Shown here piece by piece: positions 37,693 through 46,026 of a stretch of DNA of 48,161 nucleotides. The first letter of the stretch is position 1. Each line of letters begins with the position of its first letter. The notes beneath the pieces were generated by a model, which did no database searches, had not been told where the DNA came from, and worked only from the letters and a program-made list of their open reading frames with translations. This stretch comes from an uncultured Pelagibacteraceae bacterium (lineage in GTDB: Bacteria > Pseudomonadota > Alphaproteobacteria > Pelagibacterales > AG-422-B15): assembly GCA_902570675.1 (NCBI GenBank), contig CACFYZ010000006.1, forward strand, positions 1-48,161, written 5' to 3'. The position numbers and the translations under genes are program-made.

Positions 37693-39155
37693 AAGTTTGT
37701 AGGATAGTTGGGCGACTCACGTGTTATGTCGACATCATGTACATGACTTTCTTTAAGGCCTGCTCCAGTAATTTCAATAAATTGAACATTTTTTTTAAAT
37801 TCTATAATGTTCGACGAGCCAGTATATCCCATTGACGCTTTTAAGCCGCCAACAAGTTGATGCACAATGGGAGCTATAGGTCCTTTGTATGGCACACGTC
37901 CCTCAATGCCTTCAGGGACATGCTTGTTACTTTCTGTTATTTCTTCTTGAAAATACCTATCTGCAGAACCACGGGCCATTGCACCTAAAGATCCCATTCC
38001 ACGATAAGATTTATAACTTCTACCTTTAAATAAGTATACTTCGCCAGGAGACTCATCTGTGCCTGCGAATAGTGATCCAATCATTACAGCGTTAGCTCCA
38101 GCTCCAAGAGCTTTAGCGATATCGCCTGAATACTTAATACCGCCGTCAGCAATTAATGGAATGCCCATTCTATCAGCAATTTCTGCACAATCCATTATTG
38201 CAGAAAATTGAGGGACTCCTATTCCAGCGACTACCCGGGTCGTACAGATTGAACCCGGACCAATGCCCACTTTAACACAATCTGCTCCCTCATTTATTAG
38301 TTCGTTAGTTGCTTCTAAAGTTGCTACATTTCCAACTATTACGTCAATAGAGAACTTAGATTTAATATGCTTAAGAGTAGAAATTACTTTTTCTGAATGC
38401 CCGTGAGCTGTATCGATTACAAGAACATCTACTCCTGCATCAATTAATTGTTCAGCCCTAGTCATCGCTTCACTTCCAACGCCTATTGCAGCGCCAACGA
38501 GAAGTCTTCCTTTTGAATCTTTAGAGGCATAGGGGTTTAATTGACTCTTTTCAATATCTTTAACGGTTATCAAACCTATACATTTACCTGTCTCATCAGT
38601 CACCATCAGCTTTTCGATTCTATGTTGATGCAGTAGATTTTTTGCATCTTCTGTCGAAATACCCTCATTTACTGTAATTAAATTCTCACTAGTCATTAAT
38701 TCATTTATTTTTTGAGACATATCTCTTGCAAAACGCACGTCTCTGTTTGTTAATATACCAAGCAGTTTATCGTGTGTATCAACAACAGGAATGCCGGATA
38801 TTTCATTATTCTTCATCAAATCTAGAGCATCGGACAATGATGCATTTGGCGATATCGTTAATGGGTCAATTACCATGCCAGTTTCAAATTTTTTAACTTT
38901 TGATACATTTTGAGCTTGTAGAGCAATAGGCATATTCTTGTGTAAAATTCCCATACCTCCTGCTTGTGCAATAGCAATTGCTAATTTGTATTCAGTTACT
39001 GTATCCATCGCTGAAGAGAGTAAGGGAATACCAAGAGTGATTTTTGACGTAATTTTAGTTGATGTTTCTACATCAGTAGGAAGCACGGATGAACGAGCAG
39101 GCTTGATTAATACATCATCAAAAGAAAGAGATTTTTTTATACTGGAGTGCTCCAT
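37689..39155 (-). CDS. guaB: Inosine-5'-monophosphate dehydrogenase
   Basis: NAD-dependent oxidation of IMP to XMP, the first committed step to GMP. The TIM barrel is interrupted by a tandem CBS (Bateman) domain at about 92-205 ([36 protein letters not shown]). Catalytic Cys304 is in [13 protein letters not shown], and the flap region has [10 protein letters not shown]. At 488 residues it is typical. It is 31 bases after rlmE and overlaps the TPR gene by four bases. Confidence 0.98.
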   Translation of the reverse strand: MEHSSIKKSLSFDDVLIKPARSSVLPTDVETSTKITSKITLGIPLLSSAMDTVTEYKLAIAIAQAGGMGILHKNMPIALQAQNVSKVKKFETGMVIDPLTISPNASLSDALDLMKNNEISGIPVVDTHDKLLGILTNRDVRFARDMSQKINELMTSENLITVNEGISTEDAKNLLHQHRIEKLMVTDETGKCIGLITVKDIEKSQLNPYASKDSKGRLLVGAAIGVGSEAMTRAEQLIDAGVDVLVIDTAHGHSEKVISTLKHIKSKFSIDVIVGNVATLEATNELINEGADCVKVGIGPGSICTTRVVAGIGVPQFSAIMDCAEIADRMGIPLIADGGIKYSGDIAKALGAGANAVMIGSLFAGTDESPGEVYLFKGRSYKSYRGMGSLGAMARGSADRYFQEEITESNKHVPEGIEGRVPYKGPIAPIVHQLVGGLKASMGYTGSSNIIEFKKNVQFIEITGAGLKESHVHDVDITRESPNYPTNL

Positions 39156-39186
39156 CGGTGATAAATAATTTATTTAACAATAACTG

Positions 39187-39840
39187 TCAATTAATCAGTG
39201 TTTTTTTTCTTAGACATACTAAATATATTTCACTTGATTCAATTCGACTTGATTTTGGCTTGAATGAAGAAACTTTATCAAAATTCTTTTTAGCGGTTGA
39301 TAAAAGATCAGAAATATCGCCAGTTCTAAAATATTTTGCAACAAAGTTTCCCTCTTTTCTGAGGTTTTTAATTGAAAAATTAAGAGCATTTTCTACAATT
39401 TCCTTTGACCGAAGAAAATCAGATGTCTTATTTCCAGACAGGTTTGGTGAGATATCTGACAAAATTAAATCAAATGCTCCAAATTCCTCTATATTTGTAT
39501 AAAATTTATCTGATAAAAAATCACATTTGTAGAATTTGACATTATTGATTGGCTTCATTGCTAGTAAGTCAATAGCTACAATTGCTTTGGCGTTCTCTAA
39601 TTTTTCACTGAGTATTATAGACCAACTACCAGGCGCAGATCCTAAATCTAAAGCTTTTTCAACATTATGAAGTAAGTTAAACTTATCTAGAATTTCGAGC
39701 AATTTATAGGCAGCTCTTGAGCGATAATTAAGGCTTGTAGATTTTTTGACAAATTCATCATCTAAATGCCTTTTAAGCCATTTTTTACTTTTTTCATTTA
39801 ATGATTTGTTTTTTATTTTCATAATATCATTGTTTTTCAA
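39187..39840 (-). CDS. rlmE: 23S rRNA (uridine2552-2'-O)-methyltransferase
   Basis: SAM-dependent FtsJ/RrmJ-family enzyme methylating the A-loop of 23S rRNA. It has SRAAYKLLEI with the catalytic Lys, SAM motif LGSAPGSWS, LILSDISPNLSGN with the catalytic Asp, KYFRTGD with the second Lys and SRIESSEIYLV with the catalytic Glu, a complete K-D-K-E tetrad. Length is 217 residues from Met at 39840; Met7 (39822) is an alternative. It leads the rlmE-guaB-TPR-guaA run and is divergent from the efflux operon with 123 bases between. Confidence 0.95.
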   Translation of the reverse strand: MKNNDIMKIKNKSLNEKSKKWLKRHLDDEFVKKSTSLNYRSRAAYKLLEILDKFNLLHNVEKALDLGSAPGSWSIILSEKLENAKAIVAIDLLAMKPINNVKFYKCDFLSDKFYTNIEEFGAFDLILSDISPNLSGNKTSDFLRSKEIVENALNFSIKNLRKEGNFVAKYFRTGDISDLLSTAKKNFDKVSSFKPKSSRIESSEIYLVCLRKKTLIN

Positions 39841-39886
39841 TAGGTTATTATCATTTGTATCATACTTGAAAGATAAAATATGGCCA

Positions 39887-39905
39887 CTATATCAAATTGA
39901 TATAG
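39887..39905. promoter_or_regulatory. Candidate PadR operator O1 (perfect 19-bp palindrome)
   Basis: CTATATCAA-A-TTGATATAG: two exact 9-base arms around one central base. It lies 59 bases upstream of the tolC ATG, just upstream of the best promoter match. A second near-identical copy is centred exactly 30 bases away, about three helical turns, so both would face the same side of DNA. The operon encodes a PadR-family repressor. PadR family members bind AT-rich palindromes; this regulator-operator pairing is inference. Confidence 0.6.
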
Positions 39906-39908
39906 GTA

Positions 39909-39936
39909 TTGATTATATATATCAAACTGATATATA
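39909..39936 (+). promoter_or_regulatory. Candidate promoter of the tolC-padR-efflux operon
   Basis: TTGATT (39909-39914) as -35 and TATATA (39931-39936) as -10 with a 16-base spacer, predicting a start near 39943 and a leader of about 20 bases before the ATG at 39964. No Shine-Dalgarno is seen. The -10 lies within operator O2 and the -35 is just next to O1, an arrangement suited to repression. Confidence 0.4.
39917..39935. promoter_or_regulatory. Candidate PadR operator O2 (19-bp palindrome, one mismatch)
   Basis: ATATATCAA-A-CTGATATAT: same core as O1 (TATATCAA-A-YTGATATA) with a single mismatch between arms at 39927. It overlaps the putative -10 box. Its similarity to O1 over 16 central positions beyond simple AT-richness, and the 30-base phasing, argue for a repeated protein-binding site. 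Confidence 0.55.
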
Positions 39937-39963
39937 TGCATCCCTTAATAATATGAATGTTTT

Positions 39964-41253
39964 ATGAAGAATAAATTTGTTACTTTAACAATCATTTTCA
40001 ACATTTTTTATGGCTTCAATGCAAGTGCATTAAGTTTAAAAGATGCAATCAATGAGTCTCTTGTAAATAACCTTTCTCTAAAAGCAGAGAGCTCTAATGT
40101 GTCAATTGCAGAAGAAGATTACTTTCAATCTAAGGCCGACTTTTTTCCTACCATTACTTTAAGTGGAAATATTGCTGAAAGTGATTATACGGATATTACA
40201 AGTCAAAGTGGTGCGGGTTCAGCTGGTTACGAATTAACTCCAAGTAGTAAATCAGTTATTTTGTCGCAAAATATATTCAGTGGTTTTAATAAAATTTATA
40301 GCGCTAGGTCCACAAGAGGATCTCTAGCGGCGACAAAACTAAATCAGGAAAAAATAAAGCAAGATATAATACTAGAGACGATTGAGGCTTACTATAATGT
40401 TATCCTTGCTCAAAAAACTGTAAACTCCTATGAAGATAACCTTAAGTCAGTTGAGGAGCAATTTAAGGCAACTACAAAAGAGTATGAGGTAGGACTATCG
40501 TCTAAAACAGATGTCGCACAGTCTGAGGCATTTTATAATAATGCAAAAATTAGTTTACTTGAGTCTCAAATTATTGAAAAAAACTTAAGAAACTCATTTT
40601 CTGATTTAACGGGCGTTGAAGCAGATGACTTAAAATTTTCTGAAATTGAAACTACGCTTCCTACAACATTGGACGAATATAGAGATGTCGTAAACTCGAA
40701 TAATTATGCAATAAGATTAGCAAAGGCAAATTTAGATATTTCAAATGCTAATGTCGGGATAGCACGATCAGCTTATCTACCACAAGTAAGTCTTACTGCG
40801 ACTAAATCTGAACTTGATGAATATTCATCCACGGTTGACTCACTTACAAATGAAGAAATAAAAGCAACAGTTACATGGCCTATATTCAATTCTGGTAAAT
40901 CTCTATCGAATGTTAGAAAGGCTAAAAAAGCTAAAAATTTACAGATGATTCAACTTCAAAAGATCCAAAATGAAATGGTCACTCTTTCAAGTAACATTTG
41001 GCAAAAACATCTTATAGCTGAAAGAACAATTAAAGCGGCAGAATTAACATATGAAGCAAATAAAATTGCTTATCGGGGAACAGAAATAGAGCAAGAAGTT
41101 GGCGAGAGGAGTGTTTTAGATGTTTTGACTGCTCGTAAAGCCCTTTTAAATTCTGAAATTGCTTATTTTACAAAACAAAAAGACAGAGAAGTTACAAAAA
41201 CACAGGTTTTGTATATGGCCGGTAACTTAAATGTGGATACGCTAGGATTATAG
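39964..41253 (+). CDS. tolC: TolC-family outer-membrane efflux protein
   Basis: Trimeric outer-membrane duct for tripartite efflux or type I secretion. It has a signal peptide (about 1-22, cleavage after ASA), then two OEP repeats: LSLKDAINESLVNNLSLKAESSN with QSKADFFPTITLSG, and the second with NNYAIRLAKANLDISNANVGIARSAYLPQVSL, then long heptad-rich helices (Leu/Ala/Glu). The family's AYLPQVSL and WPIFNSGK patterns are clear. At 429 residues it is typical. It is first in an operon with padR, a membrane-fusion protein and two RND permeases, so it probably serves this pump; the specific symbol is by family. Confidence 0.9.
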   Translation: MKNKFVTLTIIFNIFYGFNASALSLKDAINESLVNNLSLKAESSNVSIAEEDYFQSKADFFPTITLSGNIAESDYTDITSQSGAGSAGYELTPSSKSVILSQNIFSGFNKIYSARSTRGSLAATKLNQEKIKQDIILETIEAYYNVILAQKTVNSYEDNLKSVEEQFKATTKEYEVGLSSKTDVAQSEAFYNNAKISLLESQIIEKNLRNSFSDLTGVEADDLKFSEIETTLPTTLDEYRDVVNSNNYAIRLAKANLDISNANVGIARSAYLPQVSLTATKSELDEYSSTVDSLTNEEIKATVTWPIFNSGKSLSNVRKAKKAKNLQMIQLQKIQNEMVTLSSNIWQKHLIAERTIKAAELTYEANKIAYRGTEIEQEVGERSVLDVLTARKALLNSEIAYFTKQKDREVTKTQVLYMAGNLNVDTLGL

Positions 41254-41256
41254 ATT

Positions 41257-41805
41257 ATGCAAAAAGAAACAATATGTCTAGGAATTTTATCATTGGGCCC
41301 AAGATCAGGTTATGAAATTAAACAAATGTTCCAAGGCCCGTTATCAGATTTTTATAGTTTAAGTTTTGGTACAATTTATCCAACTTTAAATAAGCTTCAA
41401 TCAGGTAAATTTGTATCTTGTAAACAACATACTCAAAGTAAAAAACCAGACAAAAAAGTATATACAATTACAAAAAAAGGCATGGCTCAAATGCAAGAAA
41501 ATTTATTAGGTGATGCCTCATCTTATATCAGATCAGGAAATTACGGTGATCAAATAAAATCTGAGTTTTTTTTATTAATATTATTCGCTAAGTACTTGCC
41601 AAAAGAAACACTTGATACAGTTCTTAATGAAAGAGTTTTATTTTTAAGGCAAAAATTTGAACAATTTAAATATGATGGACCTGTTCCGGGTGATATCAAG
41701 GCACTCAGAGAAGAAAAATCTATATCCTTTATAAGAGGATTAGCAGCCGCGTTGCTGGATACGGGTTTAACTTATATGGAAAAAAATAGGGAGAAATTGA
41801 GTTAA
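41257..41805 (+). CDS. PadR-family transcriptional regulator
   Basis: 182 residues with an N-terminal winged helix (about 1-80): ICLGILSLGPRSGYEIKQMF, the recognition region FGTIYPTLNKLQ and a wing KKVYTITKKG, all diagnostic of PadR. The C-terminal half is helical (Vir_act_alpha_C-like) for dimerisation. PadR-type repressors commonly sit next to and control efflux or detoxification genes. It lies 3 bases after tolC and 1 base before the fusion-protein gene, so it would be autoregulated if the twin palindromes upstream of tolC are its operators. The ligand is unknown. Confidence 0.93.
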   Translation: MQKETICLGILSLGPRSGYEIKQMFQGPLSDFYSLSFGTIYPTLNKLQSGKFVSCKQHTQSKKPDKKVYTITKKGMAQMQENLLGDASSYIRSGNYGDQIKSEFFLLILFAKYLPKETLDTVLNERVLFLRQKFEQFKYDGPVPGDIKALREEKSISFIRGLAAALLDTGLTYMEKNREKLS

Positions 41806-41806
41806 T

Positions 41807-42871
41807 ATGTTAAAAAAAATTCCTGTAAATTATCTTTCTGCAATCATAATATTTGTGCTTGTAATAGCTTGGATATTTTCTGGTTCGTTAAGTAGTAATG
41901 ATCAGTCAATGCCTGCTGCTACTGAAATACTAGTTAAAGATTTAATTTCTGTTCGTGCCAAGAATTTCGAAGCACAAAATAAAACTTACTTTCTTACAGT
42001 CAGGGGCAGAGCCGAGGCTGATAAAGTTGTGCAATTAAGACCAAAAACTTCATCTACTATTGTTTTCACGGTTGAAAAAGGTTCATTTGTAAAAAAAGAC
42101 GATATTATATGCGAGCTTGATCCGGAAAATCGAATTGCAGCTTTAGATGAGGCAAATGCCTCAAAAAATAAAGCCCAGTTGCAATTTGATGCAATAAAAA
42201 CTTTATCTGATGAAGGTTACAGATCAGACAACGCTGTTGCAACTGCTGAAGCAGCCCTAAAGGCTTCTATTGCAAGAGTTGAAATGGCAAACAATGAATT
42301 GAATAACGTAAAGATGAGATCGCCTTTTGATGGCTTTGTTGAAGATGTTTTCTTAGAACTTGGTGATTTAATTACACCCACCACACCTTGCGCAAAAATT
42401 ATAAAACTTAATCCCATGATAATCACAGGTGAAGTAACAGAAAAGAATGTTGACAAAATAAATCTTGATCAAGAAGTTAATATTAATTTTATAGATAAGA
42501 GTTCAATGACTGGCAAAATAAGTTTTATCAGTAAAAGTGCTAACCCTAGCACAAGAACTTATAAAATTGAGTCAACAGTTGATAACAAGAGTGGCGTTAT
42601 TAGAGAAGGTCTGTCAGCTGACATACTTGTACCGATCAGTCAGGTTAAGGCACATTTAATACCCTCCTATTTAATTTCACTTAATGACGATGGAGATCTT
42701 GGAGTTAAAATCTTGAATGAACAAAAAGTTTTATTTAATGATATACAAATTATTGAAGATACCGTTGAAGGACTGTGGGTTACTGGGCTACCTAAAGACT
42801 CTACAATCATTACAGTAGGTCAAGAATATGTTGTAAGTGGTCAAAGCGTTGAAGTTGAATTGGTTAACTAA
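41807..42871 (+). CDS. RND efflux periplasmic adaptor (membrane-fusion protein)
   Basis: 354 residues. A single N-terminal membrane segment (about 9-26, LSAIIIFVLVIAWIFSG) anchors it to the inner membrane. Then follow the lipoyl/barrel-sandwich halves (VVQLRPKTSSTIVFTVEKGSFVKKDDIICELDP in part, and VKMRSPFDGFVEDVFLELGDLI), a short helical hairpin (about 108-163) and a beta-barrel domain (PMIITGEVTEKNVDKI). This is the HlyD/AcrA family. It is one base after padR and 6 bases before the first RND permease. The hairpin is short compared with AcrA. Confidence 0.92.
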   Translation: MLKKIPVNYLSAIIIFVLVIAWIFSGSLSSNDQSMPAATEILVKDLISVRAKNFEAQNKTYFLTVRGRAEADKVVQLRPKTSSTIVFTVEKGSFVKKDDIICELDPENRIAALDEANASKNKAQLQFDAIKTLSDEGYRSDNAVATAEAALKASIARVEMANNELNNVKMRSPFDGFVEDVFLELGDLITPTTPCAKIIKLNPMIITGEVTEKNVDKINLDQEVNINFIDKSSMTGKISFISKSANPSTRTYKIESTVDNKSGVIREGLSADILVPISQVKAHLIPSYLISLNDDGDLGVKILNEQKVLFNDIQIIEDTVEGLWVTGLPKDSTIITVGQEYVVSGQSVEVELVN

Positions 42872-42877
42872 AATTAA

Positions 42878-45800
42878 ATGATTGAATTTTTAGTAGATAG
42901 AAAAAGAACTGCTTTAGCTTTACTACTTGTTCTAATCTGTGCAGGTATATTTGGTCGAATAAATATTCCTATAGAAAATGAACCAGAGATAATTATTCCT
43001 GTTGTATACGTTGGGGTTGGATTAACTGGTATCTCTCCTCAAGATGCGGAGAGATTGCTTCTAAAACCAGTTGAAGACGAACTAAGGAGCATTGAGGGTG
43101 TTGATCAATTGCAAGGCTTTGCATTTGAAAATTATGCAGCTGCAATTATAAAATTTGATGCTGCTGATACGATGAAAAAATCATTAGATAAGGTAAGAGA
43201 TGCAGTAAATGATGCTAAGATAAAATTTCCTGATGATGCCAAAGAACCAGTAGTCAGCGAAGTTTCTGTTCAAGATAACCCAACCGTAATACTTTCTATT
43301 GACTCACCTTCAGCATCTGAACGTTATCTTTTAAATTTAGCTCAGGAGATAAAAAAAGATATTGAATTAATTCCATCAATATTTGACGTTGAATTAGCTG
43401 GCGCAAGAGAAGAACAGCTCGAAGCTACTTTAAATAGGTCACAGATGGAAAATTATAACATTTCTTTTGCAGAGATTATTAATTCTGTTTCAAATAATAA
43501 TCAGGTTGTTACAGCTGGAGAGATTGAGACTGGACAGGGTCAATTTTCAGTCAATGTACCTGGTCTATTTGAAAATGCACGAGACATCTATGAACTTCCA
43601 ATCAGATCAACCAACAATAGCTCTGTAAACTTGAGTGATATTTCTGAGATCAAGAGAAACTTTAAAGATAGAGTAAGTTATACAAAAGTTAACGGTGAAC
43701 CTGGAATATCCCTTTTAGTCAAAAAAGGTCGAGGACGTAATGTAATTGAAACTATTAATCAAGTAGACGATGTCGTTCAAAAATTTAAAGCCAAAGTGCC
43801 ATCTGATATCAACTTTACTTATGTTATGGATACCAGAGAAATCATGCAAGATAACGTGGATTCTCTTCAAGGCAATATATTGCTTGCAACGATTTTTGTT
43901 CTGTTGGTAACAATGCTAGCGTTAGGAGTGAGATCATCTTTGATTGTGGGCTCAGGAATTCCTGTATCAATATTGATCGCTCTATTTGTAATGTACGTCC
44001 TTGGTTATGACTATAATTTTATGGTTATCTTTGGGATTCTTGTTGCGCTTGGAATGCTTATTGATGGATCGCTGGTGGTGGTTGAAATGGCAGATAGAAA
44101 AATGCTTGAAGGACTAGACCGGGAAAAAGCATATATATACTCTGCAAAGAGAATGTTTTGGCCAATTGTTGCCTCTGCTGCAACAACTTTGGCCGTTTTT
44201 ATCCCCCTTTTCTTTTGGCCAGGTATGAGCGGTCAATTTATGAAAATACTACCTGTAACAGTTTTTGTTGTTCTCGCTATTGCGCTCGTCTTTAGTCTAA
44301 TGTTTGTGCCAGTCATAGGTAGTGTTGTTGGAAAACCATCTAACGCATCTGCAAACGCTTTTAAGAAACTCGGATCTGATCAGAGTTTTAATTTAAAAGA
44401 GTTAACAGGCTATATAGGTATTTACGTTAAATTTTTGGAAAAACTTCTCAAAAAACCTATTTTGACTTTATTAACGGTTTTTATCCTTCTATTTACAATC
44501 ATCACCAGTTTTTTTAGTTTTGGAAAAGGTATGATCTATTTTTCTACAGGTGATCCTTATTTCGGTAAGGTAAAAATATTTGCTCGAGGAAACTTATCAA
44601 TTGAAGAAGTTAATAGGCTTACAAGAGATGTAGAAATTATAATTAACGAAAAGGCAGGAATAAAAAATTATTTTTTACAAACTGGTCAGTTTAGTAATGT
44701 TGGTGGTGGTAGTGGTGGAAATTCAGAAGATTTAATTGCCACTGCGTTCTTCGAGTTTGTAGATAGAGATAAAAGAGAGAATGGTCATAAAATTATTGCT
44801 GATTTAAGAAATGATTTCAGGTCGATTAATGGGATTAAAATTGAGGTTACAGAAGAATCTGGTGGTCCACCTGTTGGTAAAGATATACAAATTAGAATTA
44901 CTGGGCCAAGTAGCGAAAGCCTTATCGATATCACAAAAGAAATTCGGACATATGTCGATCAAAATGTTGAAGGATTGGTTGGTGTGGAAGATACATTGCC
45001 TGTTCCACTCGTTGATTGGGAGTTGATAATTGATAAACCAAAAGCTGCACAATTTGGAGCAGATATTTTTACAATTGGGAAAGCTGTTAGTCTTGTAACT
45101 AATGGGGTCATGATTGGAAAATATAGACCAGATGATGTAGACGATGAGCTAGAGATTTATGTTAGGTATGCTGATAAGGAGAGGTCAATTGATCAACTTG
45201 ATACTATCATGATTGAAACAAGATCAGGTCAAATTCCAATTAGTAATTTTGTTGAAAAAAAACCTAAGCAAAATGTAAGCTTTATTAGAAGATACGATGC
45301 ACGAAACGCAATGTATATAAAAGCAAATGTTGAACAAGGAATTATCGCAGCTAATAAAGTAGATCAAATACAAGACTGGATTACTGATCAAAACTACCCT
45401 TCATATATCGATGTTGCCTTTGGTGGTGAAAACGAAGAACAAACTGAGTCAATGAAATTTGTAACCCAAGCATTTATTATTTCGTTATTGATTATGGCAG
45501 CTTTGCTGGTAACTCAATTTAATAGTTTTTATCAAAGTTTCATTATTCTTACGGCGGTTATTATGAGTACAGCTGGCGTATTTTTTGGATTACTTTTATT
45601 TAATCAGCCTTTTTCAGCAATTATGCACGGCGTTGGTGTGGTTTCATTAGCGGGTATTGTAGTAAATAATAATATTATATTAATCGATGCTTTTAATTTT
45701 GTCAGAGAAAAAGACACAGATAATCTTTTTAATAGTGTTTTAAAAGCTTGTGCCCAAAGGCTTCGACCTATTTTTTTAACGACAATCACAACAATGCTGG

Positions 45801-46024
45801 GTCTAATTCCTCTTGCCCTAAATTACAGTATAGATCCACTAGCTCGTACAATCGAATATGACTCTAATGTAAGTGGTTTTTGGACACCACTTGCACAGTG
45901 TATTGTATACGGTCTGTCATTTTCAGCATTTCTTACTCTAATAGTTACTCCATGTTTACTGATTTTACCATCTCACGTCAGATCTCTTATGAAAACATCA
46001 AGTAAGCAGACTGTTGAGGTATAA
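42878..46024 (+). CDS. RND efflux permease 1 (HAE1/AcrB-like)
   Basis: Inner-membrane proton-driven pump subunit of 1048 residues with the RND layout: TM1 (about 10-27), porter domain, TM2-6 (about 335-475), TM7 (about 525-545), second porter domain, TM8-12 (about 865-1030). N-terminal ALALLLVLICAGIFGRINIPIENEP and LVTPCLLILPSHVR near the end are typical. The TM4 motif is LIDGSLVVVE: Asp396 kept but the second Asp of AcrB is Gly397. The TM10 Lys is replaced (VVNNNIILID, Asn930). A Gly-rich loop lies at about 608-616. It forms a pair with permease 2, 2 bases away. Substrate unknown. Confidence 0.93.
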   Translation: MIEFLVDRKRTALALLLVLICAGIFGRINIPIENEPEIIIPVVYVGVGLTGISPQDAERLLLKPVEDELRSIEGVDQLQGFAFENYAAAIIKFDAADTMKKSLDKVRDAVNDAKIKFPDDAKEPVVSEVSVQDNPTVILSIDSPSASERYLLNLAQEIKKDIELIPSIFDVELAGAREEQLEATLNRSQMENYNISFAEIINSVSNNNQVVTAGEIETGQGQFSVNVPGLFENARDIYELPIRSTNNSSVNLSDISEIKRNFKDRVSYTKVNGEPGISLLVKKGRGRNVIETINQVDDVVQKFKAKVPSDINFTYVMDTREIMQDNVDSLQGNILLATIFVLLVTMLALGVRSSLIVGSGIPVSILIALFVMYVLGYDYNFMVIFGILVALGMLIDGSLVVVEMADRKMLEGLDREKAYIYSAKRMFWPIVASAATTLAVFIPLFFWPGMSGQFMKILPVTVFVVLAIALVFSLMFVPVIGSVVGKPSNASANAFKKLGSDQSFNLKELTGYIGIYVKFLEKLLKKPILTLLTVFILLFTIITSFFSFGKGMIYFSTGDPYFGKVKIFARGNLSIEEVNRLTRDVEIIINEKAGIKNYFLQTGQFSNVGGGSGGNSEDLIATAFFEFVDRDKRENGHKIIADLRNDFRSINGIKIEVTEESGGPPVGKDIQIRITGPSSESLIDITKEIRTYVDQNVEGLVGVEDTLPVPLVDWELIIDKPKAAQFGADIFTIGKAVSLVTNGVMIGKYRPDDVDDELEIYVRYADKERSIDQLDTIMIETRSGQIPISNFVEKKPKQNVSFIRRYDARNAMYIKANVEQGIIAANKVDQIQDWITDQNYPSYIDVAFGGENEEQTESMKFVTQAFIISLLIMAALLVTQFNSFYQSFIILTAVIMSTAGVFFGLLLFNQPFSAIMHGVGVVSLAGIVVNNNIILIDAFNFVREKDTDNLFNSVLKACAQRLRPIFLTTITTMLGLIPLALNYSIDPLARTIEYDSNVSGFWTPLAQCIVYGLSFSAFLTLIVTPCLLILPSHVRSLMKTSSKQTVEV

Positions 46025-46026
46025 AA

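Noticed and set aside
39158-39502. Plus-strand 114-codon frame opposite rlmE
   Set aside because: Lies over the complete K-D-K-E methyltransferase gene and has no recognisable features.
44811-45026. Extra frames on both strands within RND permease 1
   Set aside because: Inside an intact 1048-residue RND gene; shadows only.
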